NCBI RefSeq assembly: GCF_000445125.1
Contig: NZ_ATHL01000100.1
Coordinates: 1 to 64,000 of the forward strand
Direction of reading: 5' to 3'
Source of the DNA: Novosphingobium lindaniclasticum LE124
GTDB taxonomy: Bacteria; Pseudomonadota; Alphaproteobacteria; Sphingomonadales; Sphingomonadaceae
DNA: 64,000 nucleotides
Part shown: positions 1 to 9,007 of the stretch, piece after piece
Numbering within the stretch: position 1 is the stretch's first letter
How the letters are laid out: every line of letters begins with the position of its first letter
Notes under the pieces: generated by a model
The model's input: only the letters and a program-made list of their open reading frames with translations
Database searches by the model: none
What the model was told of the DNA's origin: nothing
Made by a program: the position numbers and the translations under genes

Positions 1-74
1 CCCCCGCCGCCGCACCCACGGCGCGTCCCTCTTCCCCGCCCACCCCCGGCAGCAGCGAAGGCCCTGCGCAATGA
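1..74 (+). CDS. mrdA: C-terminal tail of a probable penicillin-binding protein 2 (partial)
   Basis: Only the last 23 codons of an open frame (codons from base 3) are visible, ending in TGA at 72-74. They are rich in Pro, Ala, Ser and Gly, as in the disordered tails of PBP2. The stop overlaps the rodA start as ATGA, which implies translational coupling. In most Gram-negative bacteria the gene directly upstream of rodA is mrdA, the transpeptidase partner of RodA. The identity therefore comes from position; the visible residues carry no catalytic motif. Confidence 0.5.
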   Translation, partial: PAAAPTARPSSPPTPGSSEGPAQ

Positions 75-1186
75 TCACCCGGTCGATCGTTCCCGACGCC
101 ATCGCACGGCAGCCGTGGCACATGCTGATCCCGTTGACGGGCCTCGTTACTCTGGGCGCGGCGGTGCTCTACTCGGCGGCGGGCGGCAGCCTCCAGCCTT
201 ACGCCCTAAGTCATGCGATGCGGTTCGTCATTTTCCTCTGCATGGCGATCGTCATCTCGCGGTTCAGCCGTGATTTCTTCCGCATGGCGGCCTACCCGGT
301 CTACGGCACCGTCGTCGTTCTGCTGGTGCTGGTCGAGGCGATCGGCGCCGTCGGCGGCGGTAGCCAGCGCTGGCTCAATCTCGGCTTCATGACGCTCCAG
401 CCCTCGGAACTGATGAAACCGGCCATCGTGCTGGTGCTAGCCCGCTTCTACGAGACGTTACCGCATGCCATGACCGCAAGCTGGCGCGGACTGGTGCCGG
501 CAGGCGTGCTGATCGGCATTCCGGCCCTTTTCGTCATGATTCAGCCGGACCTCGGTACCGCCCTGGCGATCTGCTTCGGCGGAGTCGTGACGATGTTCCT
601 TGCCGGGCTGCCGGTGTCCTGGTTCGTGGGCGCGGGCTTGACTGCCGGCATTGCCGCCCCGATCGCCTTTTTCACCCTGCTCCACGATTATCAGCGCAAC
701 CGTGTGCTGGTGTTCCTGGATCCCGAAAGCGATCCGCTGGGTACCGGCTACCACATCACCCAGTCCAAGATCGCCATCGGCTCGGGCGGGTTCCTGGGCA
801 AGGGCTTCGGCAACGGCTCTCAGAGCCACCTCCAGTACCTCCCCGAATCGCACACCGACTTCGTCTTCGCGACCATGGCGGAGGAATGGGGCATGCTGGG
901 CGGATTGTTCGTCCTGTTCGTCTTCGCGGTCGTGCTCTCCTGGGGTCTGCGCGTGGCGCGGCGCGCGCCGGACCGTTTTTCCAACCTTCTGGCCGCCGGG
1001 ATGGCCGCGACGATCTTCTTCTATGTGGCTATCAACCTCATGATGGTCATGGGCCTTGCCCCGGTGGTCGGTATCCCGCTTCCCTTCATGAGCCATGGCG
1101 GCACCTCGATGCTGACCAACATGATCTGCCTCGGCACGCTCATGGCCGTGAACCGGTGGAATCGCCGCCCCGGATCATTCTCTTAA
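71..1186 (+). CDS. rodA: Rod shape-determining protein RodA, SEDS peptidoglycan glycosyltransferase
   Basis: 371 residues, a usual RodA length, with about ten hydrophobic segments. SEDS hallmarks include the GGSQRWLNLG stretch (about residue 97) followed by LQPSELMKP, the IQPDLGTA motif (about 157), and the C-terminal GIPLPFMSHGGTSM motif. RodA polymerises glycan strands from lipid II during lateral wall growth in the inner membrane, working with PBP2. The start overlaps the upstream stop by four bases. Length and motifs favour RodA over FtsW, as does the lack of a division-cluster context. Confidence 0.96.
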   Translation: MITRSIVPDAIARQPWHMLIPLTGLVTLGAAVLYSAAGGSLQPYALSHAMRFVIFLCMAIVISRFSRDFFRMAAYPVYGTVVVLLVLVEAIGAVGGGSQRWLNLGFMTLQPSELMKPAIVLVLARFYETLPHAMTASWRGLVPAGVLIGIPALFVMIQPDLGTALAICFGGVVTMFLAGLPVSWFVGAGLTAGIAAPIAFFTLLHDYQRNRVLVFLDPESDPLGTGYHITQSKIAIGSGGFLGKGFGNGSQSHLQYLPESHTDFVFATMAEEWGMLGGLFVLFVFAVVLSWGLRVARRAPDRFSNLLAAGMAATIFFYVAINLMMVMGLAPVVGIPLPFMSHGGTSMLTNMICLGTLMAVNRWNRRPGSFS

Positions 1187-1298
1187 AAAAGTCGATTTTT
1201 CCGCTTCCCATCCTGAAAACAGACGCTATAGGAGCCTCTCCGCCGCCGGGTAGGTCCACCAAGACTTTCCAGTATGGCAGCCCAGGTCAGGGCAATGT

Positions 1299-1374
<76 letters not shown>

Positions 1375-1399
1375 TTCCTGTCCTTGCGCGGAAACGTGT

Positions 1400-1475
<76 letters not shown>

Positions 1476-1503
1476 TTTCCGTACCTTACGCGGCAACGCG
1501 TGT

Positions 1504-1579
<76 letters not shown>

Positions 1580-1638
1580 CCGCCCCCTTCCCATTCCATC
1601 GAAGAACACTGCACTCCGCTCGTGCAAAGCCGAAGCTA

Positions 1639-1959
1639 TTAGCGCCATTGCCGCTCGGACGGGATGCCGTAGTGCCGCGCCAGGTCATCGATCGCCTCGC
1701 GGCTCAGTGGTGTCAGGAAGACCACCCCAACCCGGCCGCCACTTATCCAGCGCACTTCCGCCTCGATCGCCTTGAGATGCGCCATGCGCAGGGCCACGCG
1801 CTGGGCCGGAACGAAGTCTTCCGCAGCGCCGGCGAAGCAGCAGCCGCCCTCGGAAATATCGGCAAGCTCCACCGCGAAGACATGCCATTTCGACTTGCGG
1901 CACCTCGCTTCCAGCAGAACCTCATGCCGGGGATGCAACCTGCCGCAATCGTCGCGCAC
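1639..1959 (-). CDS. Small PilZ-domain protein
   Basis: 106 residues beginning at GTG. The start is supported by an AGGAAGGA Shine-Dalgarno seven bases upstream. The chain fits a single PilZ barrel: an ELADISEGGCCF segment matching the D/NxSxxG motif (about residues 32-43) and a VRWISGGRVGVVF strand typical of the family. PilZ proteins usually bind cyclic di-GMP, but the N-terminal RxxxR half of the site is not evident (RHEVL only), so ligand binding is doubtful. It lies on the same strand, 110 bases after the TAM lipoprotein gene. Confidence 0.8.
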   Translation of the reverse strand: MRDDCGRLHPRHEVLLEARCRKSKWHVFAVELADISEGGCCFAGAAEDFVPAQRVALRMAHLKAIEAEVRWISGGRVGVVFLTPLSREAIDDLARHYGIPSERQWR

Positions 1960-2069
1960 CGAAACGTCCTTCCTCTTGATCTGCAGATGGTCGCCCGCCG
2001 GGCGCCCGCGCTGCTTCGAAGAGATCCTAGCGCCGAGTGGTAAACCCGAGGTTGCGCTTCCGGAAATCG

Positions 2070-2276
2070 CTAAAGCGCGCCGCCGTCATCCAGTTCGACC
2101 TTGACCGCCGGAGCGCTTGAAGCGGGCGCTCCGGTGGCCGAGATCTGCGCATCGATGCTCTTGGCCCGCTGGCGGATCGTTTCGCTGGCCTTGTCGTAGC
2201 GCTCTTCGAATGTCGGCTCCTGCCGGCAGGCGGCAAGGGCAACCAGGCCTGCCACGGCCATGAGACCTCGCCGCAT
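2070..2276 (-). CDS. Small putative lipoprotein coupled to tamB
   Basis: 68 residues with a short basic N terminus (MRRG), a hydrophobic stretch and a lipobox LAAC placing the lipidated cysteine at about residue 17. The mature part is only about 50 residues, charged and probably helical, with a Ser/Ala/Pro-rich tail. Its ATG overlaps the tamB stop as TGATG, so translation is coupled. A longer in-frame start inside tamB is possible, but it lacks a signal sequence at its N terminus. The function is unknown; the context suggests an envelope role linked to TamA/TamB. Confidence 0.75.
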   Translation of the reverse strand: MRRGLMAVAGLVALAACRQEPTFEERYDKASETIRQRAKSIDAQISATGAPASSAPAVKVELDDGGAL

Positions 2277-5200
2277 CAGTAATCCTTCTTGATGCGCAGG
2301 TTGAGGCTGTTGACTCCCGATCCGCCGGCCTGGCTGAGCACCGACAGCCACTTGGTCACGCTGACTTCGAGCTGCGTGGCGGTGAAGCCCCGCGCGTCGG
2401 TGATCAGTTCGACGTAGATATCATCCGTCAGGTACTGGCCGGCCGCCAGCGCCGTTCCGCGTCCGCTCGCCTCGTCGGGACCGAGGATGCGCAGGCGATC
2501 GATACCCGCCGCCGAGCGCAGCTTGCCCAGTGGATTGATGCCGCCGCCCGTCGCCCGCAGCGAATTGAGCGAGGACGCGAGCTGGACGGCCTGGATCGCC
2601 GAAAGGTTCTCGATCGAACTGCCGAACAGGATCCGCGACAGGACTTCGTCCTGTGGCAGGCTCGGCACGGAGCTGAACTCGATCTGCGGATTGAACGCCC
2701 GGCCGGTGACGGCGACGGTGACGTCCACATCGTCGATCGATTCGGTCGCCGTGATCGCCACCGTCGGATCGATGGTCTGGCCGCCGTTGAACGAGATCAA
2801 GCCGTCCGAAAGCTCGAACGACCGGCCTGCGAAGCCCAGCGTACCGCGCACCAGCTTGACCTCGCCGGCCATGCTCGGGGCCGAACTGGTGCCGCTCAGT
2901 CGGAAGTCGGCGCTCCACTCCGATTCGAGACCCATGCCCGACACGTAGAGCTTTTCCGGCGCGCGCAAGTGCAGGTCGAGGCGCACGGAAGAGAACGCGC
3001 TGGAGATCTGCGGGGCGGGTTCGTCGCCCGTCACGCGGGTCGGTCCCGCCTTCGGCTTGAAACGAACACCTGTCAGCTGCGGGATATCGACGGCGCCCTG
3101 CCGCACGATCTCATATCGGGTTTCCGGCAAGCGCAAGTCGCCGGACAGCAAGGCCGTTTCCCCGGCCCGCTTGGTCAGGTTGAGGGATCCGGTGGCGCTT
3201 GCCGAAAGCGAGTTGCTGCGCGCAAGCCTTGCCCGGTCCAACTTGACATTGAGATCCATCGGGTAGCCCGCGTCCGCGGCCAGGCTCAGACGGCCATTGG
3301 CGCTGACGGTGCCGCTGCCCGCATTGGCGTTCAAAGAGGTCAGTTCGAAGGAATTGCCGCTGAACTTGCCATCCAGGGTCATGTTGGAAAGCCGCGTACC
3401 GTAAGCCTGGTACTCGTAGGTCAGATCCTTGCCCTTCACGAGGCCGGTAATGCAGGGGTCGGACACGCGGCAGGAGAAGTCCGCCGCCAGGCCGACTGAT
3501 CCGGTCAGGGTCTGGCCCGGCTGTCCGGCGAAGGAGAACAACGTGTCTGCAGGCCCGTTGTAGCGGATGCCGCCGCCAAGCGGCGCCTGCAGCAGGCGCG
3601 TGGTCCAGGCGCCCTCGCCCGGCGGCAGCGGACGAAGGCTGGCGACCAGCCTGCCGATGACGCTGCCCTGCTTGCGGAACACCGCGCGGGCTTCCCCCCC
3701 ATCGGGGAGCAGCTTGCCGACGAAGTTGATGTTCACGGGCTGGCTTACCGTGCTGGAACTGGTGCGCGTGAAATTCACCAGGCTCATCCGGGCGTCGGCG
3801 CGCGGGAACGCGGTGGAGCTGCTCTGTTCGAAATCGAAGCTGCCGCTGGCCTTGCCGCCCAGGCCGTAGCCCGGAACAAAGGCGTTCACGAGCGCGACAT
3901 CGACGTTCTCCAGGCGGCTCTGGATCTTCATGCCCTCGCCGTAAGTGCCTGCGATTTTCGCGGTTCCCGAACCAAAACCGATGGTCGTCGGCAGAAGTTC
4001 GTAGCCACCGTCCTTTGGAACGATCCGCGCCGGAGACTGGGTTTGCAGCGCCAGACCGCGCACGCGGCCCTGCAAGGCAACACGCCAGACTTCCGGCGTG
4101 AGATCGGCATTGAGGCCCACGCGGAACGGCACTCCGCTCACGCCTTCGATCAGGCCCTTGGCCTTGCCGCGCGCGTCGCGGTAATCCACGAGCACGCGTG
4201 CGGCGGCGATCTCGACCGCACCAAAGGAGGTGCCGGCCAGTTGCGCATCGGCGACCACGGCGGGCTTGTCATAGAGGACGGCGCGTCCATCGATGATCGC
4301 GGAACCGATGGCGAGGTTCGCCGGTCCCGGGAACACGGCGTCCTTCGCGCGCAAGTTGAAATCGACGGCCTGGTACTTGCCTTCGGCGTCCAGGCGCAGA
4401 GCCCCGCCGACACCGTTGCCATTGGCCGTCAATTGCCCCGCGAACGGGCCGGCCTTGGTCTGGACCATGCGGCCCGCGAAGTCGACGCCGGCCAGGTTTG
4501 CGCTGTTGATGTCCACAGACACCTGCGAGCCGAGCCCGAGCGAAACGTCAGCCTTGAGCGGCCCGTAGTCGGTGTCGCTCGTCATGTCCAAGCGGTAGCC
4601 GCCGCGAATTCCCGTGATCCGCGCGTCGAGGTTCGCAAGGCCGATGCCCAGACCGGGGCGCTCGGCGGTGACATGGGCGTCAGGATTGGCGATCGTGCCG
4701 GTCACCCGCACGCCGATGTTGCCATAACGGGTGGAACTGCCCTTCGCAGCCAGCGAGATGCGGCCATTGGGAGACCAGCTGCCCTGCCCGCCGCGCACCT
4801 TGAGTTCCGGCGCATTCAATTGCAGCGACGAAAACCGCACGACACCGTCCGGTCCATAACGGACGCGCGTCGACGCGGCGAAATTGCCGCCCAGATACGT
4901 CTTGAGCGTGTCGTTGAGCAACCTGGTCGAACGCGCGCGGACGGTACCCTCCAAAGCGAAGCCGTTGCCCTCGCTCTTGAGGTCCATGTTGGTGTTGATG
5001 TTGAAGATGCCGACGCTGTCGAGCCGGTAGTTGTCGATCCTGCCGTCGATCGCTCCCGTGTAGAACCCCTTGCTGACGTCTGCGACGAGGATCAGCCCGG
5101 CATCGATGCGATCGGAACGCAGGCGCATGTTGTCCGACAGGACCCGCGTGCCGTCTATCGCCAGATCGCCGTTCAGCCTGACATTCGCCAGCGAGCCACC

Positions 5201-6559
5201 GGCCACGGTATCCAGCCCGGTTATCCGCTGAACCTGCGCGGCGACGGGGATCAGGATCTTGTCAGCGTCCACTCGTGCCGCGCCGCTGGCGGTCAGGCGT
5301 TCGAGGCCCATGTCGTTCATGACGATCCGGGCAGCATTGATGCGATAGGCGACCTTAGGTGTCGTGAAAGCGCCGTCCAGCGCCAGCGATGCGGTGAGGC
5401 CGGCGCCGCTGAGGTTCGGCGCGATCGCCGCCGGCTTCAGCAGCGCGAAATCGAGTTTCAGGTCTTCGAAGCTGTTGGCGGAAAGGTCGACGATTCCGTT
5501 GGGCGTCAGAGTGAATGCGTCGCTCCAGATGCGCCCGGTCACCGTGGCGCGGCGCTGATCCAGCGCTGCGGTGATGTCCAGATTGGTGATCGGCCCAAGC
5601 AGGTTGGCTGTAGGCCCCGTCACCAGGCTGGCAACACGGGTCGGCCCCTTGATCATGAAGGTTCCGTCACGCGCGGCAAGGCTCAACTTGGCAAGTTCGC
5701 CATCACCCAGGCGGGCGTCCAGATTCCCGTTCCAGGCTTTCCAATCGCCCTTGCCGCCGAGCTTCAGCCGCAGCGGTTGCTTGAGACCGCCCAAGGCGGC
5801 GATGACGCCGTTCGCGGGCGCGTCGAGGTCAACGTCGAGGGCCAGCCGGTTCCTCGAAGGCACCGCATCCACCAGCAGGTTGAAGCGATCTCCGCCTTCC
5901 TTGCCCTCGATGGCGATCGTGCCGCCCTTTGCCGTGACTTGCGCCCGGCCATCCGAGATGTGCGCCTTGCCGTCGATGGTGACGATGCGCCGATCGCCGG
6001 ACACCGGCGGCTCGGCGATGAAGCGATCGATCCGCAACCTGCCCACGTCGATATCGATGTCCGGCAATAGCGGCGCATCGCTGGGCGGAGTCGGCTTGAA
6101 CTGAGGAACGCGGCGCAGGATCACTCTCTGCGCTGCGGCGCTGCGCACGTCGACATGATTGCTGAGATAGGCGAAAGGACGCCAGTCCACGTCGATTTCC
6201 GGCGAGAACAGGAACTCGCCCTTGGGATCGCTGACGGAGAGGTTGCGAAGCGTCATCCGCTTATAGAGCGAACCTTCGATCCGGCCTACTTTGATCCGCA
6301 TGCCGTTTTCGAACTGCAAACCGGCGATCTGCTCGGCGACGAAGCGGTGACCGGGTCCGGTATCGATGCCGAAAATGACGGCGGCGACCAGCACGACCAC
6401 GCCGAGAACGAGCCCGACGACGGTCTTGAGCGCGCGGATCCGCACGCGATGCCAGAGCGACGGCTTCCGCCTTGCCGCCTCGGCGGGGGGGGCGGCTTGC
6501 CCCACTCCGGCGTCGTTCTGGGGCTCGTCGGCCGGGATCATGGTGTCATTGTCCGACAT
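2276..6559 (-). CDS. tamB: TamB-family inner-membrane-anchored envelope protein (DUF490)
   Basis: 1427 residues. A charged cytoplasmic N terminus (1-45) precedes one transmembrane helix (about 46-65). A very long beta-rich periplasmic region follows, and the C-terminal TamB domain is in the last roughly 350 residues (segments such as RGTLGFAGRSFELSDGLISF and LPQDEVLSRILFG). TamB is an AsmA-like bridging protein implicated in phospholipid transport to the outer membrane and in assembly of some outer-membrane proteins with TamA. The start codon overlaps the tamA stop as TGATG. Length and domain order fit alphaproteobacterial TamB. Confidence 0.95.
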   Translation of the reverse strand: MSDNDTMIPADEPQNDAGVGQAAPPAEAARRKPSLWHRVRIRALKTVVGLVLGVVVLVAAVIFGIDTGPGHRFVAEQIAGLQFENGMRIKVGRIEGSLYKRMTLRNLSVSDPKGEFLFSPEIDVDWRPFAYLSNHVDVRSAAAQRVILRRVPQFKPTPPSDAPLLPDIDIDVGRLRIDRFIAEPPVSGDRRIVTIDGKAHISDGRAQVTAKGGTIAIEGKEGGDRFNLLVDAVPSRNRLALDVDLDAPANGVIAALGGLKQPLRLKLGGKGDWKAWNGNLDARLGDGELAKLSLAARDGTFMIKGPTRVASLVTGPTANLLGPITNLDITAALDQRRATVTGRIWSDAFTLTPNGIVDLSANSFEDLKLDFALLKPAAIAPNLSGAGLTASLALDGAFTTPKVAYRINAARIVMNDMGLERLTASGAARVDADKILIPVAAQVQRITGLDTVAGGSLANVRLNGDLAIDGTRVLSDNMRLRSDRIDAGLILVADVSKGFYTGAIDGRIDNYRLDSVGIFNINTNMDLKSEGNGFALEGTVRARSTRLLNDTLKTYLGGNFAASTRVRYGPDGVVRFSSLQLNAPELKVRGGQGSWSPNGRISLAAKGSSTRYGNIGVRVTGTIANPDAHVTAERPGLGIGLANLDARITGIRGGYRLDMTSDTDYGPLKADVSLGLGSQVSVDINSANLAGVDFAGRMVQTKAGPFAGQLTANGNGVGGALRLDAEGKYQAVDFNLRAKDAVFPGPANLAIGSAIIDGRAVLYDKPAVVADAQLAGTSFGAVEIAAARVLVDYRDARGKAKGLIEGVSGVPFRVGLNADLTPEVWRVALQGRVRGLALQTQSPARIVPKDGGYELLPTTIGFGSGTAKIAGTYGEGMKIQSRLENVDVALVNAFVPGYGLGGKASGSFDFEQSSSTAFPRADARMSLVNFTRTSSSTVSQPVNINFVGKLLPDGGEARAVFRKQGSVIGRLVASLRPLPPGEGAWTTRLLQAPLGGGIRYNGPADTLFSFAGQPGQTLTGSVGLAADFSCRVSDPCITGLVKGKDLTYEYQAYGTRLSNMTLDGKFSGNSFELTSLNANAGSGTVSANGRLSLAADAGYPMDLNVKLDRARLARSNSLSASATGSLNLTKRAGETALLSGDLRLPETRYEIVRQGAVDIPQLTGVRFKPKAGPTRVTGDEPAPQISSAFSSVRLDLHLRAPEKLYVSGMGLESEWSADFRLSGTSSAPSMAGEVKLVRGTLGFAGRSFELSDGLISFNGGQTIDPTVAITATESIDDVDVTVAVTGRAFNPQIEFSSVPSLPQDEVLSRILFGSSIENLSAIQAVQLASSLNSLRATGGGINPLGKLRSAAGIDRLRILGPDEASGRGTALAAGQYLTDDIYVELITDARGFTATQLEVSVTKWLSVLSQAGGSGVNSLNLRIKKDY

Positions 6560-8901
6560 CAGAATGCCTGCCCGATCGAAACGTAGAGATTGAAGCGGGA
6601 TTCACCCGGCTGCCGGTTGACCGGAGTCGCGATATCCAGACGAACCGGGCCGAAGTTGGTGTAGAAACGGCCGCCGATGCCCACGCCGTAGCGCAAGTTG
6701 TTGAACTGCGGCATCGTCTCGCGATAAGCCTGCCCCGCATCGACGAAAGCGACGATGCCATAGTTGCCGAAGCGATAGCGAGCCTCGACCGAGGCCTCGT
6801 TGAGACTGCGGCCGCCAACCGGCGTGCCGTCCGCCGCCTGTTCGCCCAGCGCCTGATAGGCATAGCCGCGCACCGAGCCGCCGCCGCCGGCATAGAGCCG
6901 CCGCGAAGGGGCGATATCGAACAGACCCGCTCCCTGAATCGTGCCGAAACGCAGGCGGCCGGCGAGGACCAGGCTGTCCATGACGGGATAGTAGGCCGAT
7001 GCGTCGATCCGCGCCCGGACATAGGGATCGAAACCCTTGCGGACCGTCGCTTCTGGCTGAACCAGCGTCGTCAGGCGGAAGCCCTTGGTGGGATCGAGCA
7101 GGCTGTCGGTCTGGTCGAAGCCGACCTGCCCATTGACGCCGGCGACATAGTACAGCTTGCGGTCGCGTTGGCCGGTGTTGCGGTTGTAGTCGGTTTCCGC
7201 CGTCGCCAGCAGTTCGACACCAAAGGCGTAGGTATATTTCTTTTGCCAGATCGGCGTGGAATCGCGCGCGACACGGGCGGCCAGGCGACCGGTATAGGCG
7301 CTGTAGGCGTCGTAGTCGTTGTGGAACGCCTCGGCCACGACTTCCAGCGTGCGATCCCGCTTGCCGGCGTTGGAGCGGCGGAAGGTGACGCCCGCACCCT
7401 GTTGCCGCGTACCGGCGATGGCTCGCGCGATCAGAGCCCCTTCCGGCGGGAACATGTTGCGATGAGTCCAGGTAGCCTGCGCGGTAATACCCTCGCCTGC
7501 AGCGTACCCTAGCGAACCGGCGATCGTTCGCGGCGGCCCGGCGTCCTGCTGGACATGCAGATCCACGTACTCCGTGCCTTCGGGCGCCGTCTCACCGGTC
7601 TTGCGCGGCTCCACCGAGACAGTGGAGAACAGGCTCGTCGCGACCAGGGCCTTGCGCAAGTCGTCGACCTTGCGGCTGTCGTAGAGTTCGCCGCGCTTGA
7701 AGCGGGCCAGCACATCGATGTGCTTGGCGTCGAACGCCAGGTCGCCGTCCGTGGTGAAGCCACCGAAACGGCCGCGCGGTCCGACCTCGACCGGCAGGGT
7801 ATAGACGCCCTCGGCGGTATCCTGGTCGAGCAGAATGTCCCGGTCGCCCACTTTGGCGAAGGCATAGCCGTTCTCGGGCAGCGCGAGCGCGACTTGCGCC
7901 TCGGCACCCTGCACCCGCTCGGCGATGATCGGCTCTCCGACCTTGAGCGCCAGGTTCTTAGCGATGAGATCAGACGGCACCGTGGGATCGGCCTTCACGA
8001 CAATATCCGAGAAGGAATAGCGTTTGCCCGGCACCACCTTGATCACCGCGACCAGCGGCGGACCTTCCGCACCGTCCGGTGTTCGATCGACGCGGGTGGT
8101 GACGATCGGCGAGTACCAGCCTTCCGAGGCCAGCACCGTCTGCATCAGCGTGGCGTCCTCGTTCAGGCGGGCATTCACCATGGCGAGGTTCGCGGCCTTG
8201 CCATCCCCCTTCTTCAAGGCCGAATGAGAGCGGAACTCGCTCTTCAGATCGGTTTCCGTCTCGTCATCGGGATTATCCAGACCCTCGATCCGGGTCTGGT
8301 ATGCGACTTCGACGTCCTTCGTATCTTCCGCCTTTTCGGCGAACTGAACCGGCGTCACTTCGAACTGATCGATCGGCGGCAGCGCCGCATTCAACTCGGT
8401 GTCGCGAACCGGCGCATCGCCGATCTCTTCCGCAGCATCTCCGTCGGCCAGAGCCGGATCGCCGAGCGGCGCCGCCTGGCCGTCCTGCGGCTTCGTGTCC
8501 GCCTGATCGGCCGCCATCCGCCGCTCGAAAGCCTCGATCGATTCGAGAGGCTTGCCGAGCTCGGGATCGTCCTGGCTGCCGAGCGCGGGAATGGCATTGT
8601 TGAATTCGTCGTCAGGGATGACCGGCTTCACCTCGGGCAGAGCGACATCGGCAGGCACCGGCGGGACTGCCAACTTGCCGGCCTGGACCCGATCGTCGTC
8701 CGGCACACCGGCTTGCGTGCCCGGGCTGGCGGACTGAACCGTTTGGACGGCTTGATCCGTCCCGGGAGATTGCGCCCCCTGCTGGTTCTGCGCGTGTGCC
8801 GGCACCGCCGACAACGCGAGCAGCAGGGAAATCGTGGCCAGTCCCGCACCGTCGCGCAGCGAAAGGGAACAAGCCGGCTTTTGATCGATTAGCCAAGGCA
8901 T
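6559..8901 (-). CDS. tamA: TamA, Omp85-family outer-membrane barrel protein
   Basis: 780 residues from the ATG at 8901, chosen because it is followed by a signal peptide ending AHA at about residue 37; longer frames run into the divergent gene. An acidic, Pro-rich region of about 190 residues precedes the POTRA repeats, for example the segment beginning YSFSDIVVKAD. A 16-strand Omp85 barrel follows, with GGGGSVRGYAYQALG as the VRG(Y/F) motif and a C-terminal FNLYVSIGQAF aromatic ending. TamA is the outer-membrane partner of TamB. The N-terminal extension is longer than in enterobacterial TamA. Confidence 0.94.
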   Translation of the reverse strand: MPWLIDQKPACSLSLRDGAGLATISLLLALSAVPAHAQNQQGAQSPGTDQAVQTVQSASPGTQAGVPDDDRVQAGKLAVPPVPADVALPEVKPVIPDDEFNNAIPALGSQDDPELGKPLESIEAFERRMAADQADTKPQDGQAAPLGDPALADGDAAEEIGDAPVRDTELNAALPPIDQFEVTPVQFAEKAEDTKDVEVAYQTRIEGLDNPDDETETDLKSEFRSHSALKKGDGKAANLAMVNARLNEDATLMQTVLASEGWYSPIVTTRVDRTPDGAEGPPLVAVIKVVPGKRYSFSDIVVKADPTVPSDLIAKNLALKVGEPIIAERVQGAEAQVALALPENGYAFAKVGDRDILLDQDTAEGVYTLPVEVGPRGRFGGFTTDGDLAFDAKHIDVLARFKRGELYDSRKVDDLRKALVATSLFSTVSVEPRKTGETAPEGTEYVDLHVQQDAGPPRTIAGSLGYAAGEGITAQATWTHRNMFPPEGALIARAIAGTRQQGAGVTFRRSNAGKRDRTLEVVAEAFHNDYDAYSAYTGRLAARVARDSTPIWQKKYTYAFGVELLATAETDYNRNTGQRDRKLYYVAGVNGQVGFDQTDSLLDPTKGFRLTTLVQPEATVRKGFDPYVRARIDASAYYPVMDSLVLAGRLRFGTIQGAGLFDIAPSRRLYAGGGGSVRGYAYQALGEQAADGTPVGGRSLNEASVEARYRFGNYGIVAFVDAGQAYRETMPQFNNLRYGVGIGGRFYTNFGPVRLDIATPVNRQPGESRFNLYVSIGQAF

Positions 8902-9007
8902 GAGCAGCGCGATGTAAACCCCCTGTCGAGAATGGGCAACAGGCCACCTCGTGGAATACCCTATCGCATTGCAACAGCGAAAGTTCCCTGCCGCAAGTGG
9001 GTAAGCG

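Noticed and set aside
4043..6070. Long open frame of 675 codons on the plus strand
   Set aside because: It lies entirely antisense to tamB, has arginine/glutamine/histidine-rich shadow composition and no Shine-Dalgarno. GC-rich third positions keep such frames open.
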